64,000 nt of DNA from Astrothelium macrocarpum (lineage: Eukaryota; Ascomycota; Dothideomycetes; Trypetheliales; Trypetheliaceae). Position numbers and translations under genes: made by a program. Below are positions 12,765 through 23,549 of the stretch, piece after piece. The first letter of the stretch is position 1. The number at the start of each line of letters is the position of its first letter. The stretch is taken from contig JAGEMR010000004.1 of the NCBI GenBank assembly GCA_021030915.1, positions 62,001-126,000 on the forward strand. The letters run 5' to 3'. The notes under the pieces are model-generated. The model saw only the letters and a list, made by a program, of their open reading frames with translations, was not told where the DNA came from and did not search any database.

Positions 12765-13782
12765 ATGACGGGTAAGAATCGACTCCCAAGCCACTACCGC
12801 AGATTACTAACAGGCAATGTGGTAACACAGACAGCAATAGCATAACAACGTTGCCATTGACATCAGTCTTTACACCACCTGCATCTTGTTCGTCCGACTG
12901 GTGGACATACGAAGACTCCTATTACAACAGCGTCAGCAATGGCCTACTCATACAGAATGCGGTACAGGATATTCAATCGGAGTGCTTCCCGCCAAGCTGG
13001 TCAAACTTTGGAAGAGCACAAGCCACACAGGTATATTCGCCTGGTTGGTGTCCCAAGGGCTATACTACGGCTGTTGAGCAAAATGGTGCTGTGACATCTG
13101 CAACCTGCTGTCTATCGTACGTTCTCTACACATTCTGCAAAGGACTCGGTCGCTGACCGACGACAGTGGCTATTCATATTTCACAACACTGACGACGGGG
13201 GGCGATACGGACACGGTAGTGTTTGCTGGCTGCCTGAGTCAATTTCCTGCAAGCTCCACCACAACCGTCTCTGCTCGTTCGGACGATGATGCTCTGAATA
13301 TAACTGTCATCTCAGGCCCTCTTACCGCCTGGGCTGTTCCATTAACAGTCGAGGTAGCGGCGACGCAAACACATCTGTTTGTGACAGCTTCAAAAACTCC
13401 GACGCCTGTCTCGGCCAAAGGCACCTCGACCACCGCAAAACCTACGACCCAGCCAACAAATACATCGACTTCCAACTCCAATTCAACGGGCGAAAAAGTT
13501 GGAATTGGTGTTGGGGTAGCAGTCGGCGTGCTCTTAATCTTAGCTGCTCTCGGATTCTTCGTTTGGCGCAGAAGAAGACGGCAGACCATCGGAAAAGCTC
13601 GGCCGGATATGCCTCCAGAACTTGATGATAAACAAGCAAGTCCGGGAGAGTTGGACGGCCAGGGTCTACCTCCAGGAGAACTCCAAGGGAATTCGATAAA
13701 CTCGGAGTTACCAGGATCGCAGCCCACCCGTGGAAAGAGCGTGAAGAGGCAGAGTGGACCGCCCGTCGAGCTGGAAGCCTAG
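12765..13782 (+). CDS. Single-pass membrane protein with cysteine-containing ectodomain (paralogue of 51622-52659)
   Basis: Exons: 12765-12771, 12831-13116, 13167-13782; introns are 59 and 50 nt. The tiny first exon (ATG ACG G) was chosen because it joins in frame to a start matching the paralogue. The 302-aa product has an N-terminal domain with the motifs SVFTPPASC, WWTYED and VYSPGWCPKGYT and a CC pair. A Thr/Ser-rich linker follows, then one transmembrane helix near residues 208-230 (VGIGVGVAVGVLLILAALGFFV), a RRRRR stop-transfer cluster and a Pro/Glu-rich cytosolic tail. No classical signal peptide is visible at the N-terminus, so topology rests on the TM helix plus basic cluster. This layout resembles fungal wall-sensor or receptor-like proteins. 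Function is unknown. Confidence 0.75.
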
Positions 13783-15583
13783 CAATCGGCATGAGAGAAT
13801 AGCGAGATATCCCGAAAGAGAACAAGATCGAATCGGCGTCTCCAAATAGTAGGCGAAGGCAAGGGACACCCAAGTATCCTTCCCAAGGGCAGAAGACTGA
13901 AGTCTTCGTTGCAGTTTGCTCCAAGACCATTGATCAGATTTCTGTTAGACAAAAACACAACGGCTTCGCCAGCCCAGCCACAAATTATACCAGACTTTCT
14001 GGGTTTTCTATGCAACATACTATTCAAGAGCAGCGGTTCTCCATTTGCCGAGCGAATTTGGGTTGGGATTACATGGATCTAGAGTGGTGTTTCATCCTTC
14101 ACGCAATATTCTGGCGAATAATGAGAGAGTGCGATAAGCATGGAAGGCGTAACGACGCTTGCGCTTCATGAGTTACAGTTCTATGTTGCAAGATATCCTT
14201 GTGCTTTAGCGTTACTTTGAGCGATACTCGGTCTTTCCGGGCCACAGTTCTGATCAGGACATTTTCGTCTGGGTGGATATGTATATACTTTTGCATGATA
14301 ATTGGATTCACTAATCAATAACATTGGTGGCTAGAGATTAATTTAAATCGCGTTCGATTTTCGGCGTGGAAGTAATGCTGGACCTTGCTCAGAAGTCATT
14401 CGCTGTTTGCCTTGTCGCAACGGGAGCTGGAGAACCGGCTGGCGTAGTCCCCGAGTAACAGTGGCGTCCTAGTTTCTTCGGGAACGTTTTGCGTTAATGG
14501 GAGCTTGAGTATCTTGGCACTAAAATTATTCATTTCAATAATAGGCATATGATCTGATGCTTTACACAACATTGATTTCGAAGAAATTCAGACGGACTTC
14601 CTATGGCCAGAGTCATCGAAGGAATCAGTGTCACCAAAGAGTACAGTAGACGTGTCCCAGGCCGTAAGACAAAGAATCATTAAGCAACCTGTAGGGAGAC
14701 GTTAAGAGATGATAGAAAGAGCAAAGTCGGCGCGCATTGGTCAGTGGATGAGAACCCCTTTTCAACTGCTCGAAATTATACTGGGGATCTCTAAAACGCG
14801 TGGTAATGATCACGTCTTTTGAAGGTCTTGACATTTCTTAATGTGACCCCTGATGACGTATTGGATCACAATGCGCAAAAGCGCACCTGAGAGAGGATAC
14901 TGGCGCCAAAGGGATTGTCACCTTGGGTACACGAACTGGCATAGTAAACCAATCAACACGATTAGTATCAGTTCCTCCATAATTTGGAGATGCCATCGGC
15001 TAGCGGTATAACGGTCCGAGAATTTTCTGTGAGCTCAGGCACATGGTTCAACGTTCCTGCATGATTGCGACAGATAAGCGTGGATGTCTCTGCTTCCAGT
15101 ACAGATGTACCTGGATATGACAGGTTTCATCCCTGATCGAAACCGAATATGGACGGTGACGAATGGCAACCACGTCTGGGTGCTATATCCGATTGCCCCA
15201 GACTTCCTGTTTGCAAGTTTCCATGTGATTGTTGGGAGCATAATCGTGCATGGACGACGTCGGCTAAAAGCACCTGACCCGTCTCTCCATACTGTGATTG
15301 GGTAGCTAAGTGGGCAGTGGAGATGTTTTTCTCGTGGGGAGCACTAACCTGCTGCATGCTACTTCTCCGAGCGACAAACTCTCATTCGGATGCTCCGAAA
15401 ACACTCCCGTAGAGTAAACCGTTCTGGTAGGTCTACAGTCATTGCCTGATTTTAAGAGCGAGATAATCCCCGAAATGTCTTCATATCCTCCCCCTCTCCC
15501 TTGCTATCAGCACCCTTCTGGCTCATCTCATTCCCTGTTCATATGCAATAATTATTGAGTCATAACGACTGGCATCTTGGAAA
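13783..15583. other. Intergenic
   Basis: About 1.8 kb without a supportable gene. The open frames present are short and motif-free. The 3' end should contain the glucoamylase promoter; CT-rich sequence lies at about 15480-15540. Confidence 0.5.
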
Positions 15584-17609
15584 ATGATTTTCGTGTCTTT
15601 CTTTGCAGCGTCACTGTTTCTGTCGTCTCTCTGCTTTGCTCAAGATGCATGCCAAACTACTACAGTAACGAGCTTAGCCCCTGGTAATGGAACGGAGCTC
15701 GCCTTGCAGTCCTATTCTTATTGTGGAGGAAGCCTAAATGTGACAGCTTATATTGCGGTAAGAGAAATCTGCCATTCCGGGAAAGCTCCTTTGATGGAGT
15801 AGAGCCTCATACTGATTTAGCCGAAAGAATCTTGATTACGACAAAGTTGTGACTTTGTACTTTACAAATGGTGCAAATGAATCAACGCCTCTCAATTCCC
15901 AATCCTTGTCATACATATCGGATGCACCGGATGCGACAGGATGGGAGATATGGGGTGCTAATGATACAGATGCCTATTTTGATGGTGTCACCCAACTTCT
16001 GAACCTGACCTATGCGGCAACAGATGTCAACCAGAATTATGCCCAGCAATTAGGACTGCCTGTGACTGCTAGTGGCGCACAAGCACCTTCGGGCATTTCG
16101 CAAGTTCAGCCATATGCGAGTCCTTCTGGTCTTTCAGAGGACATCACCAGCTGGTTGGCTTTGTCCAGTGGAAATGCTTCTGAAGCAATAACAGCAAAGA
16201 ACCTCATGTTTGCAAACGTCAATATCCCAGGAGCGGCTATTGGGACAGTCATTGCGGCACAATCTTATAGTAGCCCCAACTATGCATACAACTGGGTGAG
16301 AGACTCTTCCCTCACTATGGATGTTGTGTATCAGCTATATGATGCCGCTACATCGACATCCGCCAAAGCTGCTTATGCAAAGATCCTGTTTCAGTACGCT
16401 GGAGCGAGGGCTTTTGAGCAAAATGATCCGAATGTGCAAACCGGCCTTGGTGAGCCAAAGTTCAATCTCAACAATTCAGTCTTTACCGGTCCATGGGGCA
16501 GGCCACAAAATGATGGGCCGGCTACTTCAGCCATCACCTTGATGGAATTCGCGAATGCTTACCTGAAGAATAATGGCTCGATGGCTACAGTTCAGCAAAT
16601 GATTTACGACTCAAACGCTTATCCCACATCAGCGCCAGTGTTGAAAGATCTCCTGTTCGTAGCCAATAATTGGTCATCTCCGACATTTGACCTGTGGGAA
16701 GAGGAGGAATCCACTCATTTCTACGATCGACTTGTCCAACGTCGTGCGCTCCTAATGGGTGCATCCTTTGCTCAATTAATGAATGATAGCGCTACCAGCA
16801 GTACTCTGTCTAGTGCTGCGTCTGCTCTTACTGCTACCCTGCCAGAATTTTGGGATGAAGGCCGTCAGCTGATTATCTACGAGTATGGGCCTGTACTGAA
16901 CAACAAGGTCTCTTACAAAGACGTTGCTGTTGTTCTGGCAATCTTGCATGGCTATGCTGGAGATGATGTGTACTCTTATACTAATGACCAAGTGCTTGTG
17001 AGCGCGTACAGGATTGCAACAAGCTTCATCCCAGTCTTTCCCATTGCTGATACAACCACCGACTCCACTGGTCAAGTGCTTGGCATTCCGGTTGGGTGAG
17101 TCATTTCCCTTCCCATTTCTGGAATTGAAACATAAATTGACTTGATCAATAGACGTTACCCTGAAGACGTCTACAACGGAACCGGTACATCTCTTGGCAA
17201 CCCCTGGTATCTCACCACTGCAGCCGTAGCAGAGCTACTTTACCGCGCAGCAAACAGCTATAACACTTCTGGTTCCATCACCGTGACCAACACATCACTG
17301 CCTTTCTGGACTTACTTTGCTTCCAACGCCAATGTCACCGAAGGATCTACATATACTAGCAGCAGTGCTACCTATCCAAGCCTTATAGCCGGTTTAGAAG
17401 GTTGGGCTGATGCCTTTGTACGCCGAATCAAGTATCACACGCCGGCGGGAGGCCACCTAACAGAGGAATTTAACCGCAATACGGGTGTTCCTCAAGGTGC
17501 AGCGGACTTGACGTGGAGTTATGCCAGCCTGTTGACAACTGCATTTGCGCGGGCAGAGTTAACGGGTGACACATCTTATATTCAAACACTAGCGAATATG
17601 GGAGTATAA
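15584..17609 (+). CDS. Secreted glucoamylase (GH15) with N-terminal starch-binding-like domain
   Basis: Exons: 15584-15757, 15828-17095, 17153-17609. The first acceptor is read as CCGAAAG|AAT, giving the continuous sequence YIANLDYDKVV. The product is about 632 aa. A signal peptide covers residues 1-19 (cut near CFA|QD). Residues about 22-125 resemble a CBM21-type starch-binding domain. Residues about 165-632 are the GH15 catalytic domain: YNWVRDSSLTMD, GLGEPKFN, GPWGRPQNDGPA, the acid-catalyst region WEEEE at 348-352, and the base region LTEEFNR at 585-586 followed by DLTWSYASL. It should release glucose from the non-reducing ends of starch or glycogen outside the cell. Many NxS/T sites suggest N-glycosylation. 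There is no C-terminal CBM20, unlike the Aspergillus enzyme. Confidence 0.93.
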
Positions 17610-17808
17610 TGACTGTAAATCCTCCTACAGGATGTTCTGGACATAGCATGGATATACAATACATTGACATTATATACGTCGTTGTCTATCAACAGACTCC
17701 TTCCCATGCCTATATTCCTGAACCTTCTCTAGTGCTTCCCTGACTTTTAAGTCGACTAATACCCAACCAAATAAACACCCGACAAGAGCCGTACCATCTA
17801 CAAACCCC

Positions 17809-18963
17809 TTACCCTGGTAAATCAAAATTCTGATACACACAACTACACTGCTCCCCAACACTCTCAGCCGCCAACCCCGCCGTAATCCTGGGCCCCACCA
17901 CCCCATTCCTCACCTCATAACAATCCGGCACGTCCTCCCCCCCCGCAGCCACCTGCTCCACGCGCACGGCAAACGGCCACGGCGTATAGCTCGTCCCCTG
18001 CCCCACCGCACTCGCACCCGCACTTATGCTATCATTCGCCGCCATCCTCGTATACAACTCAGCCTGCAAGCTCGTGCCATTATACCAGCACACGCTGGCG
18101 GCGCCATCGCTCGTGATCGCGGCGGACGGCGTCACCTGCTTCGGCAGCGTGAGCGAAAACGCATAGCGCTCGGTCTGCGAGCCGGCGTCTACGAGGCTCA
18201 GCGGCTGGGGTGGGAAGGTGATGGCGAGCGGGTCTTGCAGCGAGGTGATTTCGTGGTCCGAGGCGGTGTTGTTGATGGCCCAGTTGAAGGTGGCGAGGGC
18301 GGCGCTGGGGTCGTTGGCGCTGGCGGAGAAGGTGGTGTAGGGGAAGCAGGTCCAGGTGGAGGGGTTGCTGGTGCAGTTTGTGGACACGGTGCTGAGGTAG
18401 GTGAGGAGGGAGTAGGTGCCGAGTGGGAAGGAATTGCTCCCGGGGAGGACGCCGGTGGTGGTGGGGAGAGCGGGGGCGGTGCTGGTTGGGAAGCTGCTGC
18501 CAGGCGTGGAAGAGGAAGAGAGGTTCGAGGTATTTGGATGTTTGCGCGTCAGGCCTAGCCCAAGACCGAGGCCGAGAGCGAGCAGGATGAGGAAGACGAG
18601 GAGGAGAATGAGGCCGAGTCGTATCCAGCCGCCTCGATGAGCAATGTGTTTGTTTTCGGCGAGGCGTTTTTGCTTTTCGATCTCAAAGGAAGAAGTTGTT
18701 GTCTCTGTTGCAGGGCTTTGTTCAAACGTGGCCGGTTGTTTTCCAGAAGGTTTCCGCAGTATGCCCTTCGGTATTAGAAGCTTTTTGGCGGCTGAGCTGT
18801 TCGAAGAAGGGCCTTGACCAGCAGTAGGCGCAATGCTATTTTCCATGATTGTTGAGAGCCGCTTCCCGGCCGAGGCCAGGATTCTCCTTGGCGGCCTTGA
18901 TGCCATTGGCGAAGATTTGGAGGACTTGGAGATGAAAGGGTCGAAACGATTGTCCCTCGACAT
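17809..18963 (-). CDS. Type II single-pass membrane protein, unknown function
   Basis: Intronless 384-aa frame beginning at an ATG on the minus strand (18963). The N-terminal about 110 residues are basic and Ser-rich, presumably cytosolic. A single long hydrophobic helix with a Leu/Gly-rich end (LGLILLLVFLILLALGLGLG) lies near residues 113-135. A Ser/Thr/Pro stalk follows, then an extracellular domain of about 200 residues with conserved-looking Cys (NCTSNP, WTCFPY, SVCWYNG, PDCYEVR, EQCSCVYQNF). NxS/T sites are present. Many Pezizomycotina genomes encode such proteins without a known role. The 3' half of the gene (17850-18550) is markedly GC-rich. It is convergent with the glucoamylase gene, about 200 bp apart. 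Confidence 0.8.
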   Translation of the reverse strand: MSRDNRFDPFISKSSKSSPMASRPPRRILASAGKRLSTIMENSIAPTAGQGPSSNSSAAKKLLIPKGILRKPSGKQPATFEQSPATETTTSSFEIEKQKRLAENKHIAHRGGWIRLGLILLLVFLILLALGLGLGLGLTRKHPNTSNLSSSSTPGSSFPTSTAPALPTTTGVLPGSNSFPLGTYSLLTYLSTVSTNCTSNPSTWTCFPYTTFSASANDPSAALATFNWAINNTASDHEITSLQDPLAITFPPQPLSLVDAGSQTERYAFSLTLPKQVTPSAAITSDGAASVCWYNGTSLQAELYTRMAANDSISAGASAVGQGTSYTPWPFAVRVEQVAAGGEDVPDCYEVRNGVVGPRITAGLAAESVGEQCSCVYQNFDLPG

Positions 18964-19826
18964 GGTGATTAAGGTTCATTCGGTACCAGTCAAAGCAGAG
19001 TTGTCTATCAATAGTTGGGCGAACAGCTCGAGTGGGTCTGGTCCAGTCTCAAACCATGGCGATACTTGCGCAAAGCGCTCCTGCGACAAGATGGAGAAAT
19101 CAATGTCAGGAGGCAATCGAGCGCCAAGTAGCGGTAGGTATCTCTTTGACCAAAGGCTGAGACATGTGCGATCTCTGAAGAGGCTTTGACGTGCGGAGGA
19201 AGCGATAGGCGAAGGCGCCGAAGATGAGATCGGCTGAGCTCAAGCGAAGTGGCATCCATAATGAGATAGCAGGATGGACGAAAAGGTGCAGATTTCCTAT
19301 TCAAGGTTCGGGTTGACGCCACGAGCGTCGATTTTCGTGCTGAACATCTAAGTCCGGACTGATGCCGCTGCGGTCAGACCACTCGATAAGCGCCAAATGA
19401 TGCGCCATGACAAATTTCCGCCAACTGGAAGGTGATTGAGGCTGATGCTGCTGCATGAGGGCCCTCGTGAAGACAGTCGGCGTTGATGTAGGTACACGGT
19501 ACGGATACGCCATAGGTGATATGGTGAAGACATCATATATTAAGCGAAAAGATGTTTCGTTTGGACTGAACACCCCAGTCACCATCCACAACACACCGCG
19601 ACGAGCATCACTCGAGCAACTTCGTTTGCCTCATAGTGCGAGTTTTGTTGAACACGTTCACGTTACTCTTGCAAAGCCATGAAGATCTATACGCGTTACT
19701 CTCTGCACACCACACCTTTCACCTGCACCTTTCGGGTCAGGACTCACACTCGTTTGCACCCCTGAGGTATATGATGAGCTTCTGCGTTCTCTGCGCTAAA
19801 TTGTCAAATCTAAACAACAAACTACA
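18964..19826. other. Divergent intergenic region
   Basis: Lies between the minus-strand membrane protein and the plus-strand Clr2-like gene, and probably holds both promoters. No coding region recognised. Confidence 0.5.
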
Positions 19827-21920
19827 ATGCCTTTTGTTAAAACCCGCCGAGTGGTCCCTATCAACACCTTTTCCGACGGCGACGCAAGTCATCAGCCCAA
19901 GGGCCTCGGCTACTTCAAGGTAGATTCTCCAGATGTGTATCTGGAAAAGATTGCGGCTTTGTGGATGAACCACCGAGGAGAGTCGGCCCCTAGAGTCCAT
20001 TATATTCTTGACCGTCTTCCGGATGGCTATACTTTGTGGGCTAGACGCCGCAATAATCAAGCCGTTGACAAGTACCTGTTCGGACATCCTCTACACAAGT
20101 ACTTTGACTCTCCAAACCGATTCTTTCCCCATTTCCTCCAGCTGATGCAGAATGGAACTAATGACGCTTGCCCTTGTACCGTGTGCGCAAGCAAAGATGG
20201 AAAGATTCCTCCTCTCGGAGCACATGGACTTCCGGATGCACCGGTCATGATTCCCAAGCCAAGAGGTCGACCTGGTCGACCTCGTATCAACGAAGCTCCA
20301 CCTCCACTGGATTCAGAAGGTACTCCAGACATCTATCGGATGCTGATCAACAAACTTGAACAAGATGGCATTATGGATGTAGCCATTGAGGAACCCATGT
20401 CTTTGGATTGGCGTGTTGAAAATAAGCATTTGGTAGAAATGCTCGAGAAGAATGCGAATCAACCATCGTGGATTCCTAGGCTTGGGGAACTTGTTCTATT
20501 TGTTCGAGATTTGGATAGCCCCGTTTGGGAGGCAGGGGTTGTCACCCAAGTTGCTCAAGAGGATCTCCAGATTGAGGAATTGACTACACCGTTAGACAAA
20601 GACTACCAAGTCAATTATTCAGGCTTCCGAATCGAGCCTGTCCCGGACCCAAACAATAAAAGCAAGCGCCTGTCTCGACAGTACAAATATCTTCCCCTAC
20701 ACCATATCAGACCGTTTGTCTTTTATGAAGAGTTTCTAATTAGTGCAAGTCCGACCCAGGTTCATGAAACTGTTCAGAATGCCAAGACTCTCAGCTCCAC
20801 GCTCACGTTGATTGGGAGGCACCGTTTCAAGGGTGCTTGGCCTTCGTCTGAAATATTTTGCAAGGGCATCTACTTGGGTGCTGAATTATTGGTTGTGGGA
20901 GATACCGTCCGTCTTTTACCAAAGTTGGCCACAGCCAACGTAAATGACATTCTCAAAATTACTGCAATAAAGCTAAAATTTTCGAATCTCGACAAAGCCA
21001 GTCGAGATGACCAGAGCGATGGCCACCCGTACAATTGCACCATCGTTATTGTTGGAAAAGCATACACACTCGATGCCAGAAAGGCAGCTGTAGGTTCACA
21101 ACCCGTCAGACCCAGCTTTGGTTTGATTTCAGCCGAAGTTCATGACTATGGTAAATGGTACCCAATGCACGCCGCAAGTCAATCCCTGGAGATACCCTTT
21201 CAACGCATCCTGGGTCGCTGTTATGCCAGCAAAGCCATGTCTCTTTGGCTTTCGCCATCAACGTCGAACACCTCTGATGTGGCTACTCAGTCTATAAAAC
21301 TCTCTTTTGGAGTGCATGGCATTTTACAAGCTCGTGATCACGGGCGGAACCACGATAGACGACTACTGAATAAGAAACGGAACTGGCTATGGGCGGATAC
21401 TCGGGCAGAAGCACTTGATTTGGAAAGCATCAATGGCATAGAAACAGCGAAACACGATGAAAGCAGGGAACCTAAAAGATGGGTGAGATACATCAAAGAG
21501 TTAGACGGCACTGCAGGCCCAGAGGACAAGGCTGCTCTCATTAGAGCTGCTGAGAAGTCAAGACGTTCATTTGGTGTAAACCAGAGCAGCTTTGTTAAGA
21601 GCGCACTGGCTCCCATTAGCGGAAGCACAACAGATGTGAACGACGAGGACGAGGAAGATGAAGACCACAGTGAAAGAGGCAGCAAGAGAAGTCGGAGTGT
21701 AGTTCAAGACCGTCGAGAAGATAGCAATCACAGTGACCAACTTCCCAAAGATACTGATCAAGTAATGGATGACTTCATCCAGGGTAGAGGGTTTCCAGTC
21801 AGTAAGGGAAAGGAGGTCGTTATGATAGAAGACGATGACAGTGAAGAGCAAGCAGCTGGAGATGAATCTGATGCGAGTGACGATGATGAGGGGATGCTGG
21901 ACAAATTCCAATCTCGATAG
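19827..21920 (+). CDS. Clr2-like transcriptional silencing protein (cryptic loci regulator 2)
   Basis: Single exon, 697 aa. Residues about 1-125 match the N-terminal Clr2 'transcription-silencing' region: DGDASHQPKGLGYF, YLEKIAALWM, YILDRLPDGYTLW, and HKYFDSPNRFFPHFLQLM followed by CPCTVC. An AT-hook-like GRPGRP element follows near residue 147. Residues about 215-460 form the second Clr2 domain, with WIPRLGELVLFVRDL at its start. The C-terminus is acidic with a KRSRS basic patch. In fission yeast, Clr2 is part of the SHREC complex that promotes heterochromatic silencing; that role in this organism is inferred. The next gene downstream encodes another DNA-binding protein. Confidence 0.85.
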   Translation: MPFVKTRRVVPINTFSDGDASHQPKGLGYFKVDSPDVYLEKIAALWMNHRGESAPRVHYILDRLPDGYTLWARRRNNQAVDKYLFGHPLHKYFDSPNRFFPHFLQLMQNGTNDACPCTVCASKDGKIPPLGAHGLPDAPVMIPKPRGRPGRPRINEAPPPLDSEGTPDIYRMLINKLEQDGIMDVAIEEPMSLDWRVENKHLVEMLEKNANQPSWIPRLGELVLFVRDLDSPVWEAGVVTQVAQEDLQIEELTTPLDKDYQVNYSGFRIEPVPDPNNKSKRLSRQYKYLPLHHIRPFVFYEEFLISASPTQVHETVQNAKTLSSTLTLIGRHRFKGAWPSSEIFCKGIYLGAELLVVGDTVRLLPKLATANVNDILKITAIKLKFSNLDKASRDDQSDGHPYNCTIVIVGKAYTLDARKAAVGSQPVRPSFGLISAEVHDYGKWYPMHAASQSLEIPFQRILGRCYASKAMSLWLSPSTSNTSDVATQSIKLSFGVHGILQARDHGRNHDRRLLNKKRNWLWADTRAEALDLESINGIETAKHDESREPKRWVRYIKELDGTAGPEDKAALIRAAEKSRRSFGVNQSSFVKSALAPISGSTTDVNDEDEEDEDHSERGSKRSRSVVQDRREDSNHSDQLPKDTDQVMDDFIQGRGFPVSKGKEVVMIEDDDSEEQAAGDESDASDDDEGMLDKFQSR

Positions 21921-22589
21921 GATAGACTTCGATATCTCGATGATTGTAAACATCGATGGAGGCTAGTCTAGTTAAGGGTTCTCATTTACTGGAGCTGCAG
22001 ATGTACCTTAATCAACAGACCTGTAAGATCGAATGAGAATCGAATATGTAGCTGCAATCGGGTTTCAAGACTGCACTGGCTGTTCCGTTCAGACGGATTC
22101 AGCAGAGAACGCGAAAGCTATCAGACGATCGCCCTTTTCGACGGTGAGCCCGATGCGTTTTGGTCGTGGACAGCACAGTCTCGACCGATCGAACCCTAAG
22201 TCGGCCTCGAGTCTAGACTCCTGCGCAGCTCCCATCTCGACGATCCCATCTCGAAATCATCGATACATTGGCTTCTTATTTGCCCATGGCCATGATTGAC
22301 ATTCCTACACCGAATTTCCATTCCTTCTACCCTTGGTTCCGGCCACACATTGGGAACTTTGCAAATACCCATACACCTGGTCACTATTTCCGATGCAGAT
22401 CCAGACCTTTCATAGCCGCAATCCAAAAGTTTTACCTTGTCACGATGGCAGCTCCACAAGAGAATGCGTTCCCTATTCATTTGCATGGTGGTGGCAAATA
22501 TCTCTTCACTCATGCACATTGCGCGCTTTCTACCGTGCGGATCTTTTTTGGACGTTTGCATGAGTTGATACCAGACACGAGTAGTGACC
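21921..22589. other. Intergenic
   Basis: Between the Clr2-like and SAM-HMG genes. No coding region or repeat recognised. Confidence 0.45.
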
Positions 22590-23549
22590 ATGTCACACTC
22601 TCTCAGCACCATTCTCTCCGAACTAAAATTGAGCCAATATCTCGAGACTCTTCTTGAGAATGGCTTTGATAGTTGGAATGTTGTTCAAGACATTACAGAA
22701 AACGATCTTACTGAACTGGGCTTCAAATTGGGTCATCGTAGGATTCTTCAGAGAGCAATATCCGAGAATCCAATGTGCGACCAAAGCTCTGAACCTTCAA
22801 CACCACTTTCACAAGCGATCCGACCTCCGCCTGCCTCAAACCCTACTGAAGGATCGATTGCCAAACGAAGGTACCGGAGACACCCGCGACCCGATCCACA
22901 TGCGCCTAAACGTCCCAAAACAGCATACGTGATGTTTGCCGACCATCTTCGAACAGATCCAAACATAGGTTCTCAATCATTCGTCAACATCTCACGCGTG
23001 GTGGGAATGCAGTGGCAGGTACTCCCACGAGAGGAGAAATACCTGTGGGACATCCGAGCTGCACAGGCTATGCAGGTCTACACACAAGAAATGGAGGCAT
23101 ACAGAAAAACGAATACGTTTCGTGAACATCAAAGATACCTGGAGGAATTTCGGCGTAAATATCAACCCGGCCCCAGTGAAATTTATGACTCGGCACAGCC
23201 GATGCAGAGACCGACAAGTTTGGAAATATCGAGGGAAAACTCGAGTTCGTCTGGTCTGTCTGGTTCAACGCAGGTCGAGCACAGTGATGGCGGCGCTACT
23301 GTTGGCAATGGAGCGAGACCAGAGTCTGCTGGCTATGGGCGAGCAGAGATGAAAGATGACGGAAGAAAACGAGCAAAGGGCTCAAGAAGTAGCATTCATA
23401 CTCTCTTACAAGCTGCTGAGGAGTGCGATCGTATGGACAGTTCTAAAGCTTCGATAGTACAATGGCGGGATGAAGCTAAGAGACAAAGAGCGTCAGAGGA
23501 TCATGATTATATAAAGCGGCAGTCTCGCTATTGGGATGGGCGTGGTTAG
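22590..23549 (+). CDS. SAM-domain plus HMG-box protein
   Basis: Intronless, 319 aa, starting at the ATG at 22590. Residues about 1-66 fit a SAM domain (LSQYLETLLENGFDSW, LTELGFKLGHRRILQ). After a Pro-rich linker, residues about 108-180 are an HMG box (PHAPKRPKTAYVMFADHLR, WQVLPREEKYLWD, YTQEMEAYR). The C-terminal third is Ser-rich with a KRAKGSRSS basic patch and a short conserved-looking helix (IHTLLQAAEECDR). Such SAM-HMG proteins occur across filamentous ascomycetes and are presumed DNA-bending or transcription factors. It is not a mating-type HMG gene: there is no mating-locus context and the SAM domain argues against it. Confidence 0.85.
   Translation: MSHSLSTILSELKLSQYLETLLENGFDSWNVVQDITENDLTELGFKLGHRRILQRAISENPMCDQSSEPSTPLSQAIRPPPASNPTEGSIAKRRYRRHPRPDPHAPKRPKTAYVMFADHLRTDPNIGSQSFVNISRVVGMQWQVLPREEKYLWDIRAAQAMQVYTQEMEAYRKTNTFREHQRYLEEFRRKYQPGPSEIYDSAQPMQRPTSLEISRENSSSSGLSGSTQVEHSDGGATVGNGARPESAGYGRAEMKDDGRKRAKGSRSSIHTLLQAAEECDRMDSSKASIVQWRDEAKRQRASEDHDYIKRQSRYWDGRG

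Noticed and set aside
19301..19594. 97-codon minus-strand frame between the membrane protein and Clr2-like genes
   Set aside because: No motif, and it lies in the divergent promoter region; composition is not protein-like.
22590..23549. Mating-type HMG gene
   Set aside because: The HMG box is fused to an N-terminal SAM domain, and usual mating-locus neighbours are absent.
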